A DNA stretch of 64,000 nt from CADEED01 sp035765415 (GCA_035765415.1 DASTXR010000088.1:62001-126000); one strand, 5' to 3'. Shown: positions 17,505 through 26,271, numbered from the stretch's first letter. Translations and numbers: made by a program. Notes: generated from the letters alone by a model not told the origin.

Positions 17505-19351
17505 GTTCGGACTCCTGGGTGGCGGACTCGCGCCCATGCGCTGAGTCCTGGTGCAACGATGTGGTCGTAAAGGGTTTCGCAAAGCGCGAGCAGCGGCGGC
17601 CAGGAGAACACCCCGACCAGGCGGCGATATCCGGGCAGGCGCGCCCATAAACTGAGCACGGCGCGAAAGCCGCTTTGCATGCGGCCATGTTCGTCGCGCA
17701 GATAGAGGCGGCGCGCCAGGTGCTCGCGGCGCAATCCGTAGGCGGCGAGCGGTTGCGCCACGCGCATCGAATCGTGGAAGAGCACCGGCAGGTCGCGACG
17801 CCTGGCAAGCTTTTCGTAGCTGCCGATCTCGAGCGCGCAGACCGGGCACTCGCCGTTGAACCACACTTCGCAGTTGCTGTCCGTCGCGCGCACCGCCGGC
17901 GGTTTCGCCGAATCCGCGACGAGATCGCGCAAGGCGCTCGCCAGCGTGAAATGGCGGAACTCGAAGCCGGCATTCAGCAGGCGGCGCGGCGCCACGCGTT
18001 GCCCCTCGACTAACAACTCCGCCATCTCGCCGAGCGCGATGCGCAGGGCCGCGGCCGGGATACGCATGAAGCACGGCCGGCGAAGGCTGCGCGCCAGCGC
18101 GCGCTGAAAATCGCCCTGGCGCTCGGGTGCCGGCGCCACCGCGTTGATCGCGCCGCGCAGCGAAGGTTCGTCGATGGCGAGCTCGATGATGCGCAGCAGG
18201 TCGAAGATGTGGATCCAGGACATCCACTGCCGGCCGTCACCGATCCTCGCGGCCATGCCGAACCGTGCCGGCCGGGCGAGCTGCACGAAAATTCCACCGT
18301 CGTTGCCCAGCACCAGGCCGATGCGCAGATTCACGGCGCGAATGCCCTGGCCCTCCGCCGCGTTCGCGGCCGCTTCGCGCTCCACGCACAGCCGGGACTG
18401 GAACGCCGCCGTCGCGGGTGAATCTTCGGTGAGCCATTGGTCTTCCGCGGGCCCATAGAACCCGATCGCGCTGGCGCTGACCAGCACGCGCGGCGGCTGC
18501 GCGCGCGTGGCGCACCAGTCGAGCACCGTCTGGGTGGTCTTCACGCGGCTGTCGATCAGCAGCTGGCGCCGCGCGCGCGTCCACGGCAGGCCGATGACCG
18601 GTGCGCCGGCCAGGTTCACGATGGAGTCGACACGCGCTGCCGCGGGAATATCCGCCAGCTTCGTGACCACGTGCACGTGCGGCCCGAATCGCGCCAGCGC
18701 GCGATCGGCATCGCGGGTCCAGACCCACACCGTGTCGCCGCGCTTGCGCAGCGCACGCACCACGTGGCCGCCGATGAAGCCGGTGGCGCCGGTGACGAGC
18801 ACACCGCGGCCGGAAGACTGCGCGGCGCTCTCGATGGGATTGCGCAACCATTCGGCGGGCCGGAAATGGGAAAGCGCGGCGACCGCGTCACGCGTGCCCC
18901 ACGCCGCCATGCCGACTGCAAACAACGAGAGCATCACAGAGAACGCTCCATGGTCGATGGCCACCACCGCGGAAGGCAGGCGCCACCAGCCGAACAGCAC
19001 CGGCGCGATTGCCATGAGCAGCACGCCAAACAACAGCGTCAGCACCGTGTGCAAGACGCGCTCGAATGCGGGCAGGCGGCGCGTCCGGTCCTCGACCACG
19101 AAGTCGGCGATGGTCACTCCCACTTCCAGGACCAGGGCCGCGGCAATGAGCGCCGCCCACGAGCCGTGCCATTCACGCCAGGCGAGCGCCAGGAACAGGA
19201 ATCCGTAGATGAATTGCCGCAACGCATGCAGCGCGAGCTCGTGGCGCGCGGCGCGGCGCGCGGGCAGGCGCTCGCCGATTTCGTGATTCCAGACGGTGTC
19301 CAGGGCGCCTAACAAGGTCTGGACCGTGAGCAGCGAAAATACCAGCGTCAT
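17501..19351 (-). CDS. triple-fusion protein: membrane domain + TIGR01777-type SDR epimerase + DCC (DUF393) thioredoxin-like domain
   Basis: A 616-residue protein with three parts. Residues 1-155 hold four to five membrane segments. Residues about 183-470 form a Rossmann epimerase of the TIGR01777/YfcH type: VLVTGATGFIGGHVV as nucleotide loop, SASAIGFYG with the Ser/Tyr region, and a C-terminal WIHIFDL segment. Residues about 490-600 match the DCC family, whose DGxCxxC motif appears as FNGECPVC, with Asp replaced by Asn but both Cys kept. The fold suggests a membrane-bound redox or nucleotide-sugar function; the real reaction is unknown. It overlaps the DUF4166 gene upstream and the small membrane gene downstream by four bases each. 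Confidence 0.88.
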   Translation of the reverse strand: MTLVFSLLTVQTLLGALDTVWNHEIGERLPARRAARHELALHALRQFIYGFLFLALAWREWHGSWAALIAAALVLEVGVTIADFVVEDRTRRLPAFERVLHTVLTLLFGVLLMAIAPVLFGWWRLPSAVVAIDHGAFSVMLSLFAVGMAAWGTRDAVAALSHFRPAEWLRNPIESAAQSSGRGVLVTGATGFIGGHVVRALRKRGDTVWVWTRDADRALARFGPHVHVVTKLADIPAAARVDSIVNLAGAPVIGLPWTRARRQLLIDSRVKTTQTVLDWCATRAQPPRVLVSASAIGFYGPAEDQWLTEDSPATAAFQSRLCVEREAAANAAEGQGIRAVNLRIGLVLGNDGGIFVQLARPARFGMAARIGDGRQWMSWIHIFDLLRIIELAIDEPSLRGAINAVAPAPERQGDFQRALARSLRRPCFMRIPAAALRIALGEMAELLVEGQRVAPRRLLNAGFEFRHFTLASALRDLVADSAKPPAVRATDSNCEVWFNGECPVCALEIGSYEKLARRRDLPVLFHDSMRVAQPLAAYGLRREHLARRLYLRDEHGRMQSGFRAVLSLWARLPGYRRLVGVFSWPPLLALCETLYDHIVAPGLSAWARVRHPGVRT

Positions 19352-20031
19352 GGCAACTCCTCGGCGGCGCAGAACCGCCCGGTCTGGAAGAAGATCTCGC
19401 CGAAATGCGGGTGCGTCACCGTCATCGTGAAGCGGAACCATCCATGGCCCAGGTCGATGTGTTCGACGTGGGTGATGCCGGGGGACAACATGCGGGGCAG
19501 CCACAATTTGAGCCCCCGTCCGAGGTCGCCGAACCCGACGTCGAAATAGTAGCCCCGGCTCACGAAGTGCAGGACGCCGCCGTCTTCGAACGTGTCCAGC
19601 GGCATGCACAGCCGCGCGGGCAGTTTCTCGACGAGGTTGCCGTCGTGGGTGACCACCTTCGTGGATGTCACGAGGTGGCGACTGCCATCCGCCCATCGGT
19701 ATTCACGATCCCAGGCCACGCCTTCGGCGTTCGGCCGGACCCGCACGCGGGCTTCCACGTTGCGCCCCGTTCCCGGCGCCACCGGCGTGCCGAACAGCGT
19801 GCCGAGCCACGCGAACACGCGCCCGAGCGCGCTGGCGCGGACGATTTCGAACGCGCCCGCGTAAGTCACGGCCTCGGAGGAATCGGCGAAGCGCTCGCGT
19901 ACCGCTTCGGGCAGCCGGTTCCAGCCTTCTTTTCCGATGACGTCCCGCAGCCCGTGACGGAGTCCGGCGCCCGCACCCTGTTTCGTCAGAGGCTGCGTCA
20001 GCGGAGGCGTCAGTGTGCTGGTGTGCGTCAT
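19348..20031 (-). CDS. DUF4166 domain-containing protein
   Basis: A 227-residue protein with no clear signal or membrane segment. Residues about 45-220 fit the DUF4166 pattern. They begin LPEAVRERFADSSEAVTYAG, contain GRVFAWLGTLFGTPV, and end in a beta-rich region with the GGVLHFVSRGYYF segment. DUF4166 domains are often found beside or fused to SDR and saccharopine-type enzymes; the function is not established. The gene lies ten bases after the GbsR-type regulator and overlaps the fusion gene by four bases (ATGA), so regulator, DUF4166, fusion and small membrane protein form one operon. Confidence 0.85.
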   Translation of the reverse strand: MTHTSTLTPPLTQPLTKQGAGAGLRHGLRDVIGKEGWNRLPEAVRERFADSSEAVTYAGAFEIVRASALGRVFAWLGTLFGTPVAPGTGRNVEARVRVRPNAEGVAWDREYRWADGSRHLVTSTKVVTHDGNLVEKLPARLCMPLDTFEDGGVLHFVSRGYYFDVGFGDLGRGLKLWLPRMLSPGITHVEHIDLGHGWFRFTMTVTHPHFGEIFFQTGRFCAAEELP

Positions 20032-20041
20032 GGGGGCTCCG

Positions 20042-20566
20042 TCAATCGCCGATGACCTTCGCGATGCGCTCGCCCATGCGCATCATCTTCAGCAGCGTCT
20101 TGCGTGGCAGCCGTTTCACGGAGTCGTACCAGCGCGTGACCGTCTCGAGAAACTCGAGCTGGGTGACGATGCGATCGCGCACGGCTTCCGGCGTTTCCTT
20201 GTCGCCCTTGAGCTGCGCGGCGCATTCGCGCAGTGCAGCGAGCGTCGGATCGATTTCGCGGCGCTTGCGCCCTTCGATGATCACGCGGATGACTTCCCAG
20301 GTGTCGTGCTGGGCCGTGAAGAAATCGCGCCGGTCGCCGAGTACGTGCGTGATCTGCACCAGCTCCCAGGTCGCGAGCTCCTTGAGGCCGGTGCTGACAT
20401 TGGAACGCGCGATGCCGAGCGTCTCGCCGATCTCATCGGCGTTCAGCGGCTTCTCGGAGAGATAGAGCAGCGCATGGATCTGCGCCACGGATCGGTTCAT
20501 GCCCCAGCGGCTGCCCATCTCGCCCCAGTGGACTATGTAGCGCTGCATCGTGTCGGTGAGGTGCAT
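20042..20566 (-). CDS. GbsR/MarR-family transcriptional regulator
   Basis: A 174-residue winged-helix DNA-binding protein. The HTH region (about 35-80) reads AQIHALLYLSEKPLNADEIG followed by LGIARSNVSTGLKEL, typical of the GbsR branch of MarR-like repressors. A helical dimerisation tail follows. ATG at 20566 is used; the longer open frame would run through the operator. It is the first gene of a four-gene leftward operon. A perfect palindrome and a good promoter lie just upstream, so it probably represses itself and the divergent desaturase operon, perhaps responding to a lipid or membrane signal (inference). Confidence 0.9.
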   Translation of the reverse strand: MHLTDTMQRYIVHWGEMGSRWGMNRSVAQIHALLYLSEKPLNADEIGETLGIARSNVSTGLKELATWELVQITHVLGDRRDFFTAQHDTWEVIRVIIEGRKRREIDPTLAALRECAAQLKGDKETPEAVRDRIVTQLEFLETVTRWYDSVKRLPRKTLLKMMRMGERIAKVIGD

Positions 20567-20581
20567 ATCGTCCCGCCTGTT

Positions 20582-20601
20582 ATTTCTGTCTTGACAGAAA
20601 T
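20582..20601. promoter_or_regulatory. palindromic operator for the GbsR/MarR-type regulator
   Basis: A perfect inverted repeat with 9-bp arms, ATTTCTGTC and GACAGAAAT, around TT. It lies 16 bases before the regulator start. It overlaps the downstream edge of the leftward -10 box (20600-20605) and includes a consensus TTGACA reading rightward (20591-20596). A dimer bound here could block both divergent transcripts. It is far more AT-rich than its surroundings. Confidence 0.7.
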
Positions 20602-20627
20602 TATAGACGTGACAATCATGACCGCAA
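20600..20627 (-). promoter_or_regulatory. sigma-70-type promoter of the regulator/DUF4166/fusion operon
   Basis: Reading leftward, a perfect -10 box TATAAT occupies 20600-20605. A -35-like TTGCGG lies at 20622-20627 with a 16-base spacer. The operator palindrome begins inside the -10 box and extends over the likely transcription start, the standard layout for autorepression. Confidence 0.55.
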
Positions 20628-20657
20628 GCGGGCAATTACATATTCGGCGGTTTTTCT

Positions 20658-21611
20658 ATGACCAACGCACATACGGAAACGCTCGACCTGCCGGCCAGCC
20701 TGGCCTCACATCGTGTCCGTCACCGTGCCGCCCGCGACGTGGTGACGGGCGAGGTGATGTTCAACCCGGTGAAAGGGTTCTGGTTCCTGGGGATGCTCAC
20801 GGGCGCCATCGTTGGCGCGATCTTCTTTTTCAGTCTCCCGGCGTTCTTCCTGTTCCTGGTCAGCACGGCCATCGTGCTGCTGTTCGGCCATTCGCTCGGC
20901 AGCCATCGCAAGCTGGTGCATGACAGCTATCGCTGTCCGCGCTGGCTGGAATACACATTCGTCTACCTCGGCGTGCAGGTGGGTCTCGCCGGGCCGATCG
21001 GCCTCCTGCGCCAGCATGAATTGCGTGACTTCGCGCAACGCCTGCCCGTATGCCACGACTACCTGCGCCATGGCCGTGCCTTCTGGATCGACGCGTGGTG
21101 GCAGCTGTGCTGCGAGCTGCGGCTGGTGCATGCGCCGGAAATCCGCGTCGAAACGCGCGTCGCCGGCGATCGTTTCTACGGCTGGCTCGAACGAACCTGG
21201 ATGGCGCAGCACATCCCGTGGGCGATTCTTTTCTATTGGTGGGGCGGCTGGGCGTTTGTCTGCTGGGGCGTCTGCGCCCGCGTCACCGCTGGCGTGTTCG
21301 GCCATTGGATCATCGGCTATCTCGCGCACAATCATGGCGACATGGAACGCGTCGTGGTCGGTGCCGCCGTCCAGGGACGCAACGTCCGCTTCACGTCGCT
21401 GCTCACGATGGGCGAGTGCTGGCACAACAATCACCACGCGTTTCCCGGCTCCGCTCGTCTCGGGCTCAGGCGCGGCGAGTGGGATCCGGGATGGTGGGTG
21501 TTGTCAGGCCTGCGGCGCGTCGGGCTCGTCTGGGCAATCCGCTTGCCCGCCGATCTTGCGCCGCGAGCCGAAGTTCGGCTCGCCTTCGAATCCGCGGAGC
21601 ACATCGCATGA
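20658..21611 (+). CDS. fatty acid / acyl-CoA desaturase, membrane di-iron type
   Basis: A 317-residue integral membrane protein. Hydrophobic segments lie near 43-60, 62-78, 178-200 and elsewhere. Histidine box 1 is HSLGSH in the GHSLGSHRKLVH segment (about 77-88), and box 3 is HNNHHAFP (about 256-263). The middle region reads RDFAQRLPVCHDYLRHG instead of the classical HxxHH box, a feature of one bacterial subgroup of these enzymes. It should introduce a double bond into a fatty acyl chain using O2 and an electron donor. It begins the rightward operon opposite the regulator and overlaps the next gene by four bases. Confidence 0.85.
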   Translation: MTNAHTETLDLPASLASHRVRHRAARDVVTGEVMFNPVKGFWFLGMLTGAIVGAIFFFSLPAFFLFLVSTAIVLLFGHSLGSHRKLVHDSYRCPRWLEYTFVYLGVQVGLAGPIGLLRQHELRDFAQRLPVCHDYLRHGRAFWIDAWWQLCCELRLVHAPEIRVETRVAGDRFYGWLERTWMAQHIPWAILFYWWGGWAFVCWGVCARVTAGVFGHWIIGYLAHNHGDMERVVVGAAVQGRNVRFTSLLTMGECWHNNHHAFPGSARLGLRRGEWDPGWWVLSGLRRVGLVWAIRLPADLAPRAEVRLAFESAEHIA

Positions 21612-22603
21612 GCGATCGCGAAGACAGGCTGCCTTATCGCGGATGGTGGCCGTTCGCCGGCGGCGCCCTGATCGGTCTCACGCTGCGGCTGATCTTTCGC
21701 GGCGATCCCGGCGACGCATACACGGCGATGATGGGATCCTTCATCCTCGGATCGCCGGTGCTGGTCGCCGTCATCACCGTGTACATCGCCGAGCTGCAGG
21801 CGCGGCGAAGCTGGAGCTACTACTTCGTAGCGCCGGCGCTCGCGAACGTGTTGTACGTGCTGGGTACGCTGCTGATCCTCATCGAAGGCTGGGTCTGCGC
21901 AATCATCATTCTCCCGTTGTTCTGCCTGGTCGGCGGAATCGCCGGCCTGGCGATGGGCGCGATATGCCGCGCGACCCACTGGCCGCGTCGCGCAGTCGTT
22001 GGCTGCGTTGCGATGTTGCCGCTGCTCACCGGCGGTCTCGAACAACGTCTGGCGCTGCCGGCGCGCGAGCGCGTGGCGGAGCGGGAGATCATGGTCGCCG
22101 CCGATGCGGCCCGCGTGTGGCGGGAACTCGTCGACGTACACCAGATCGCTCCCGCGGAGCTCGACGATGCCTGGCTCTACCGCATCGGGGTGCCGCTGCC
22201 GGTCGCCGGCGCCGCGGAAACGCGCGACGGTGCGCACCTGCGGCACATGACCATGGGCAAGGGCATCCGCTTCGACCAGGTCGCGACCGAATGGCGCGAG
22301 AACGAACAGGTGACCTGGCGCAATCTTTTCTCGGCCGACTCGTTCCCGGCCGGCGCGCTCGACGATCACGTGCGCATTGGCGGCCACTATTTCGATGTGC
22401 GCGAAACGCAGTACGGCCTCCGCGAAATCGGCGGCCAGACGCGGCTGCGGATCCGCATGAGTTATCGGGTGAGCACGCGTTTCAACTGGTATGCCGGCCC
22501 CGTGGCCGACCTGCTCGTGGGAAATTTCGCCGAAGTGGCGCTCAGGTTCTATGCGCGGCGCGCCGAACTGGCGGCCGGGAATCAGGCCCCCGCGGCCTCG
22601 TAG
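21608..22603 (+). CDS. membrane protein with C-terminal SRPBCC/START-like domain
   Basis: A 331-residue protein. The N-terminal half has about four membrane segments (near 18-34, 48-64, 75-97 and 100-120, plus one near 132-145). Residues about 158-320 look like a soluble SRPBCC (polyketide cyclase/START) domain, a lipid-binding helix-grip fold. It begins AEREIMVAADAARVWRELVD and contains GIRFDQVATEWRENEQVTW. The start overlaps the desaturase stop (ATGA), so the two are coupled; the lipid-binding domain may handle the product or substrate of the desaturase (inference). Its 3' end overlaps greB by 22 bases, tail to tail. Confidence 0.8.
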   Translation: MSDREDRLPYRGWWPFAGGALIGLTLRLIFRGDPGDAYTAMMGSFILGSPVLVAVITVYIAELQARRSWSYYFVAPALANVLYVLGTLLILIEGWVCAIIILPLFCLVGGIAGLAMGAICRATHWPRRAVVGCVAMLPLLTGGLEQRLALPARERVAEREIMVAADAARVWRELVDVHQIAPAELDDAWLYRIGVPLPVAGAAETRDGAHLRHMTMGKGIRFDQVATEWRENEQVTWRNLFSADSFPAGALDDHVRIGGHYFDVRETQYGLREIGGQTRLRIRMSYRVSTRFNWYAGPVADLLVGNFAEVALRFYARRAELAAGNQAPAAS

Positions 22604-23091
22604 CGGATATCGACGATGACGTAGTTGCGCTCGCCGCCCGGCAGCGCCACTTTCACCTCGTCATCGAGCGCCTTGCGCATGAGCGCGCGCGCCAGCGGTG
22701 CGTCCATGCTGATGTAGCCCGGCGCGTGATCGAATTCGTCGGGTCCGACGATCCGGTACCTTGTTTGCTTGCCGTCATCGTCCTCGAGCGTCACCCACGC
22801 CCCGAAGAACACGCGTTTGCGGTCACTGGGAACGGTGTCGACCACCGTCATTCCATCGAGGCGCTTGCGCAGGAAGCGCACGCGCCGGTCGATTTCCCGC
22901 AACCGGCGTTTGCCGTAGGTGTATTCGGCGTTTTCCGAGCGGTCGCCCTGCGCAGCGGCCTCTGATACCGCCTGCGTGACGCGCGGGCGTTCGACTTTCC
23001 ACAACTCATCGAGCTCTTGTTTGAGGCGTGCTGCACCTGCGGGAGTGATGAATTGCGATCCGGGTTTCTCTGCGGGTCGGTAGCGGCTCAC
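22582..23091 (-). CDS. greB: transcription elongation factor GreB
   Basis: A 169-residue protein. The N-terminal antiparallel coiled coil contains the catalytic acidic tip (QGDRSENAEYTYGKRRLREI), which enters the RNA polymerase secondary channel and stimulates RNA cleavage in backtracked complexes. The strongly basic patch with RRVRFLRKRL distinguishes GreB from GreA. The C-terminal FKBP-like domain carries VGPDEFDHAPGYISMDAPLA, also typical. The final 22 bases overlap the convergent membrane/SRPBCC gene. Confidence 0.96.
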   Translation of the reverse strand: MSRYRPAEKPGSQFITPAGAARLKQELDELWKVERPRVTQAVSEAAAQGDRSENAEYTYGKRRLREIDRRVRFLRKRLDGMTVVDTVPSDRKRVFFGAWVTLEDDDGKQTRYRIVGPDEFDHAPGYISMDAPLARALMRKALDDEVKVALPGGERNYVIVDIRYEAAGA

Positions 23092-23199
23092 GGCTTATAA
23101 AACATATGTGATGGGTGTCTCAGACGGCCGCGCGCTGCCAGGGGGTTCTGTGCAGCGGCTCACAGCCGTTTCGGGGTGGTCAATTTACGCTTTCTACCC

Positions 23200-23394
23200 A
23201 TGGCAGCCCGTTACTACACGCACTTTGTCACGAGCGCTGAACCCGCGCATTCGAGCGAGTGGAGCGGGGTCATCGAACTGACGCACCCGTTGGGCGAACG
23301 TCGCGATTCGAAGGAACTGCGCCGATTGCTGGCCGCGAACTTCGAGATCGATGCCGAGGACATCAAGATTCTGCAGGTGGCGAGACTGCACTGA
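23200..23394 (+). CDS. small hypothetical protein (64 residues)
   Basis: A 64-residue soluble protein, or 72 residues if an in-frame GTG at 23176 is used; neither start has a strong ribosome-binding site. It begins MAARYYTHFVTSAEP and ends with an acidic/basic region (NFEIDAEDIKILQVARLH) that looks like a compact alpha/beta domain. No motif is recognised. A strong terminator sits 70 bases downstream, which supports a real monocistronic gene. Confidence 0.65.
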   Translation: MAARYYTHFVTSAEPAHSSEWSGVIELTHPLGERRDSKELRRLLAANFEIDAEDIKILQVARLH

Positions 23395-23464
23395 TTATTT
23401 TTCGATCTTTTTGGCGAATCCCCTAGCGGACTTATCTTTCCCTTCATCGAAAGTCCGCCTTCTC

Positions 23465-23498
23465 AAGCCCCAAGCCCCCAAAGCTTGGGGCTTTTTTT
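23465..23498 (+). terminator. intrinsic terminator
   Basis: A perfect 11-bp stem, AAGCCCCAAGC pairing with GCTTGGGGCTT around a 7-base loop, followed by a run of seven T. It is the clearest Rho-independent terminator in the window. It lies after the small gene at 23200 and 39 bases before the M13 peptidase start. Confidence 0.93.
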
Positions 23499-23537
23499 AT
23501 ACTCAGCCCCATCGCACTTTCAACCCCGGGGTTTTGT

Positions 23538-25595
23538 ATGGATCGTCTCGTCGTCATGGCAACGGTGGCCGTGCTTGCCGGTTGCGCCGCTTCAGCGCCG
23601 AAGCCATCGACGTCTCCCGCCGCGCCGGCGCCACCGGCGCCGGTACTCAAGTCCGGGCTCGACCTCGCCGGCTTCGATCGCCGCGTCCGCCCGCAGGATG
23701 ACCTGTACCGGTTCGCCGGCGGTACGTGGCTTGCCCGCACGCCCATTCCCGCGGATCGCTCCAATTACGGCTCGTTCATCATCCTCGATGACCAGGCGCA
23801 GGAAGAGGTCAAGCAGCTCATCGTGGCGGCATCCACGCAGGCGAATCGCCCGCCCGGCTCGGACGCGCAGAAGGTGGGCGACTTCTATCTCGCCTACATG
23901 GACACCGCGAGAGTCGAGAGCCTGGGGCTTGCGCCGCTCAAGCAGGAACTGGCGCGCATCGACGCAATCGCCACCGCGCACGACGTGGCGCGGTACATCG
24001 GCCACTCGCAGCGCATAGGGCTCGCGCAGCCGTTCGCGTGGTTCTCGTCGCCCGACAACGCCAATTCCACGGTTTACCTCGGCGCGCTGTACCAGAACGG
24101 GCTCACCATGCCCGATCGCGACTACTACCTTTCTCCCGATGAGAAATACGCGACCTTCCGCGCGAAGTTCGCCGAGTATGTCGAGCAGATGCTGGCGCGC
24201 GCCGGCGAGCGAGACGCCAGGTCGGCCGCCGCGCGAATCGCGGCGCTCGAGACGCGAATCGCCAACTACCAGTGGACCAAGGTTCAGAACCGCGACCCGG
24301 TGAAGACCTACAACCCGATGTCGTTACCCGAATACCAGAAGCTGGCGCCGGGCTTCGACTGGCTGGCGTTCTTCGAGGGCATGGGCGCACCCGCGCAGCG
24401 CCTCGACGTGAACCAGCCCAGTTTCATCAAGGGCATTGCCCAGCTGGTGAAGACGGTGCCGGTGTCCGACTGGCGCGTCTACTTCAAGTTTCAGCTGCTC
24501 GACGACTACGCGCCGGCGCTGCCGGCGCAGTTCGCGGATCTCGAATTCGCTTTCCACCAGAAAACACTGAACGGCGTGCCCGAGCCGCGCCCGCGCTGGC
24601 GGCGCGCCGTCGACGCCATGGACAGCAACATGGGCGAGCTCATCGGCCGCATGTTCGTCGAGTCGCACTTCGGCGCGGATGCCAAGGCCAGCATGCTCGA
24701 GCTGGTGGGCAACCTGCTCAAGGCGTTCGACAGCTCGATCGACGGCCTGGAATGGATGAGCCCGGCCACGCGCGCCGAAGCGAAAAAGAAACTGTCGAAG
24801 ATCACCGTGAAAATCGGCTATCCCGACAAGTGGCGCGACTACAGCGCGTTGACCGTGCGCAGTGACGACCTCATCGGCAACCTGCTGCGCGGCGCCGAGT
24901 TCCAGCACAACCGGCTCGTGACGCGCACCGGTGGCGCCGTGGACAAGGGCGAGTGGCTGATGACGCCGCAGACCGTGAACGCCTATTACAACTCCACGAC
25001 CAACGAGATCACGTTTCCTGCCGCCATCCTGCGCTGGCCGTTCTTCGACAAGTCCGCGGATCCGGCCGTGAACTACGGCGGCATCGGCTCGGTGATCGGC
25101 CACGAGATCAGCCACGGGTTCGACGATTCGGGACGCCAGTACGACGGCGACGGAAATCTGCGCGACTGGTGGACGGCGGAGGACGGCGCGAAATTCAAGC
25201 AGCGCGCCGGCGAGCTGGTGAAGCAGTACTCCGGCTACTCCGTGCTCGATGGCCGGCGTATCAACGGCGAGCTCACGCTCGGCGAGAACATCGGCGACTT
25301 GTCTGGCATGGCCGTAGCGTTCAAGGCCTACAAGCTCTCGCTGGGCGGCAATCCGGCGCCCGAGATCGACGGGTTCACCGGCGACCAGCGCTTCTTTCTC
25401 GGCTGGGCCCAGGTGTGGCGGCGCAATTACCGCAATGAAGAGCTGCTCAAGCGCCTGGTGACCGATCCGCACAGCCCGAGCGAGTTTCGTGCGAATGGTC
25501 CTGCAACCAATATCGACGCTTTCTACGACGCCTTTGCCGTCAAACCCGGCGATCTCATGTACCGCGCGCCCGAAGAGCGTGTGAAGATCTGGTGA
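23538..25595 (+). CDS. M13 family zinc metallopeptidase (neprilysin/PepO-like) lipoprotein
   Basis: A 685-residue exported peptidase. The signal ends in a lipobox VLAGC (Cys 16), so it is probably anchored to a membrane on the periplasmic side, with a Pro/Ala-rich linker after it. The catalytic domain has the zinc motif HEISH (about 522-526), the third ligand Glu in GENIGDLSG (about 583), and the substrate-binding NAYYN segment before it. M13 enzymes cut peptides of limited size. The size matches the family (650-750). The last bases overlap the leader of the lemA-like gene, which starts 11 bases further on. Confidence 0.95.
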   Translation: MDRLVVMATVAVLAGCAASAPKPSTSPAAPAPPAPVLKSGLDLAGFDRRVRPQDDLYRFAGGTWLARTPIPADRSNYGSFIILDDQAQEEVKQLIVAASTQANRPPGSDAQKVGDFYLAYMDTARVESLGLAPLKQELARIDAIATAHDVARYIGHSQRIGLAQPFAWFSSPDNANSTVYLGALYQNGLTMPDRDYYLSPDEKYATFRAKFAEYVEQMLARAGERDARSAAARIAALETRIANYQWTKVQNRDPVKTYNPMSLPEYQKLAPGFDWLAFFEGMGAPAQRLDVNQPSFIKGIAQLVKTVPVSDWRVYFKFQLLDDYAPALPAQFADLEFAFHQKTLNGVPEPRPRWRRAVDAMDSNMGELIGRMFVESHFGADAKASMLELVGNLLKAFDSSIDGLEWMSPATRAEAKKKLSKITVKIGYPDKWRDYSALTVRSDDLIGNLLRGAEFQHNRLVTRTGGAVDKGEWLMTPQTVNAYYNSTTNEITFPAAILRWPFFDKSADPAVNYGGIGSVIGHEISHGFDDSGRQYDGDGNLRDWWTAEDGAKFKQRAGELVKQYSGYSVLDGRRINGELTLGENIGDLSGMAVAFKAYKLSLGGNPAPEIDGFTGDQRFFLGWAQVWRRNYRNEELLKRLVTDPHSPSEFRANGPATNIDAFYDAFAVKPGDLMYRAPEERVKIW

Positions 25596-25606
25596 AGGGG
25601 AATCTC

Positions 25607-26263
25607 ATGCGCAAACTCATGCTAAGCCTGATCGTGGTGTTCGCGGCCGCGAATCTCACCGGTTGTGGTTACAACAAACTGCAGAACCAGGACGAGTCGG
25701 TGAAGGCCGCCTGGTCGGAAGTCGTCAACCAATACCAGCGGCGCGCGGACCTCATTCCGAATCTCGTCGCCGCGGTAAAAGGGTTCGCCGCGCAGGAAGA
25801 ACGCGTGCTGGTGGGGGTGACGGAAGCGCGCGCGAAAGCGACATCCATTCAACTCACGCCCGAGCTCATCAACGATCCGGCGGCGTTCGCCAAGTTCCAG
25901 GCGGCGCAGGGCGAGCTCACGCAGGCGTTGAAGAGCCTGCTGGTCACCGTGGAGCGTTATCCCGAGCTCAAGTCCGATGCGAACTTCCGCGACCTGCAGG
26001 TTCAGCTCGAAGGAACGGAGAACCGCATCACCGTCGCGCGCAACCGCTACATCGATGCGGTGAAGCAATACAACGTGACGGTGCGCGAATTCCCGACGAA
26101 CCTGACCGCGAAGATGTTCGACTTCGACGTGAAGAACAATTTCACCGTGGAGAACGAAGCGGCGATCTCCACGGCACCGACGGTGTCTTTCGACACTTCG
26201 ACTCCGTCGCAGTCGGCAACTCCCGTCGAATCGGCGCCCGCCACACCTCCGCCGGCGAACTGA
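25607..26263 (+). CDS. LemA family lipoprotein
   Basis: A 218-residue protein. It has a lipobox-like signal (NLTGC), then the long helical LemA domain. Conserved features are the NQYQRRADLIPNLVAAVKG segment near 45-64, the middle KSLLVTVERYPELKSD and the C-terminal ARNRYIDAVKQYNV, FPTN pattern. LemA proteins lie on the envelope; their role is not settled. The C-terminus is a Thr/Pro/Ser-rich disordered tail. ATG at 25607 has GAAGGGG six bases upstream. It is followed by two TPM-domain genes, the usual LemA-TPM neighbourhood. Confidence 0.92.
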   Translation: MRKLMLSLIVVFAAANLTGCGYNKLQNQDESVKAAWSEVVNQYQRRADLIPNLVAAVKGFAAQEERVLVGVTEARAKATSIQLTPELINDPAAFAKFQAAQGELTQALKSLLVTVERYPELKSDANFRDLQVQLEGTENRITVARNRYIDAVKQYNVTVREFPTNLTAKMFDFDVKNNFTVENEAAISTAPTVSFDTSTPSQSATPVESAPATPPPAN

Positions 26264-26271
26264 CCGGCAGA

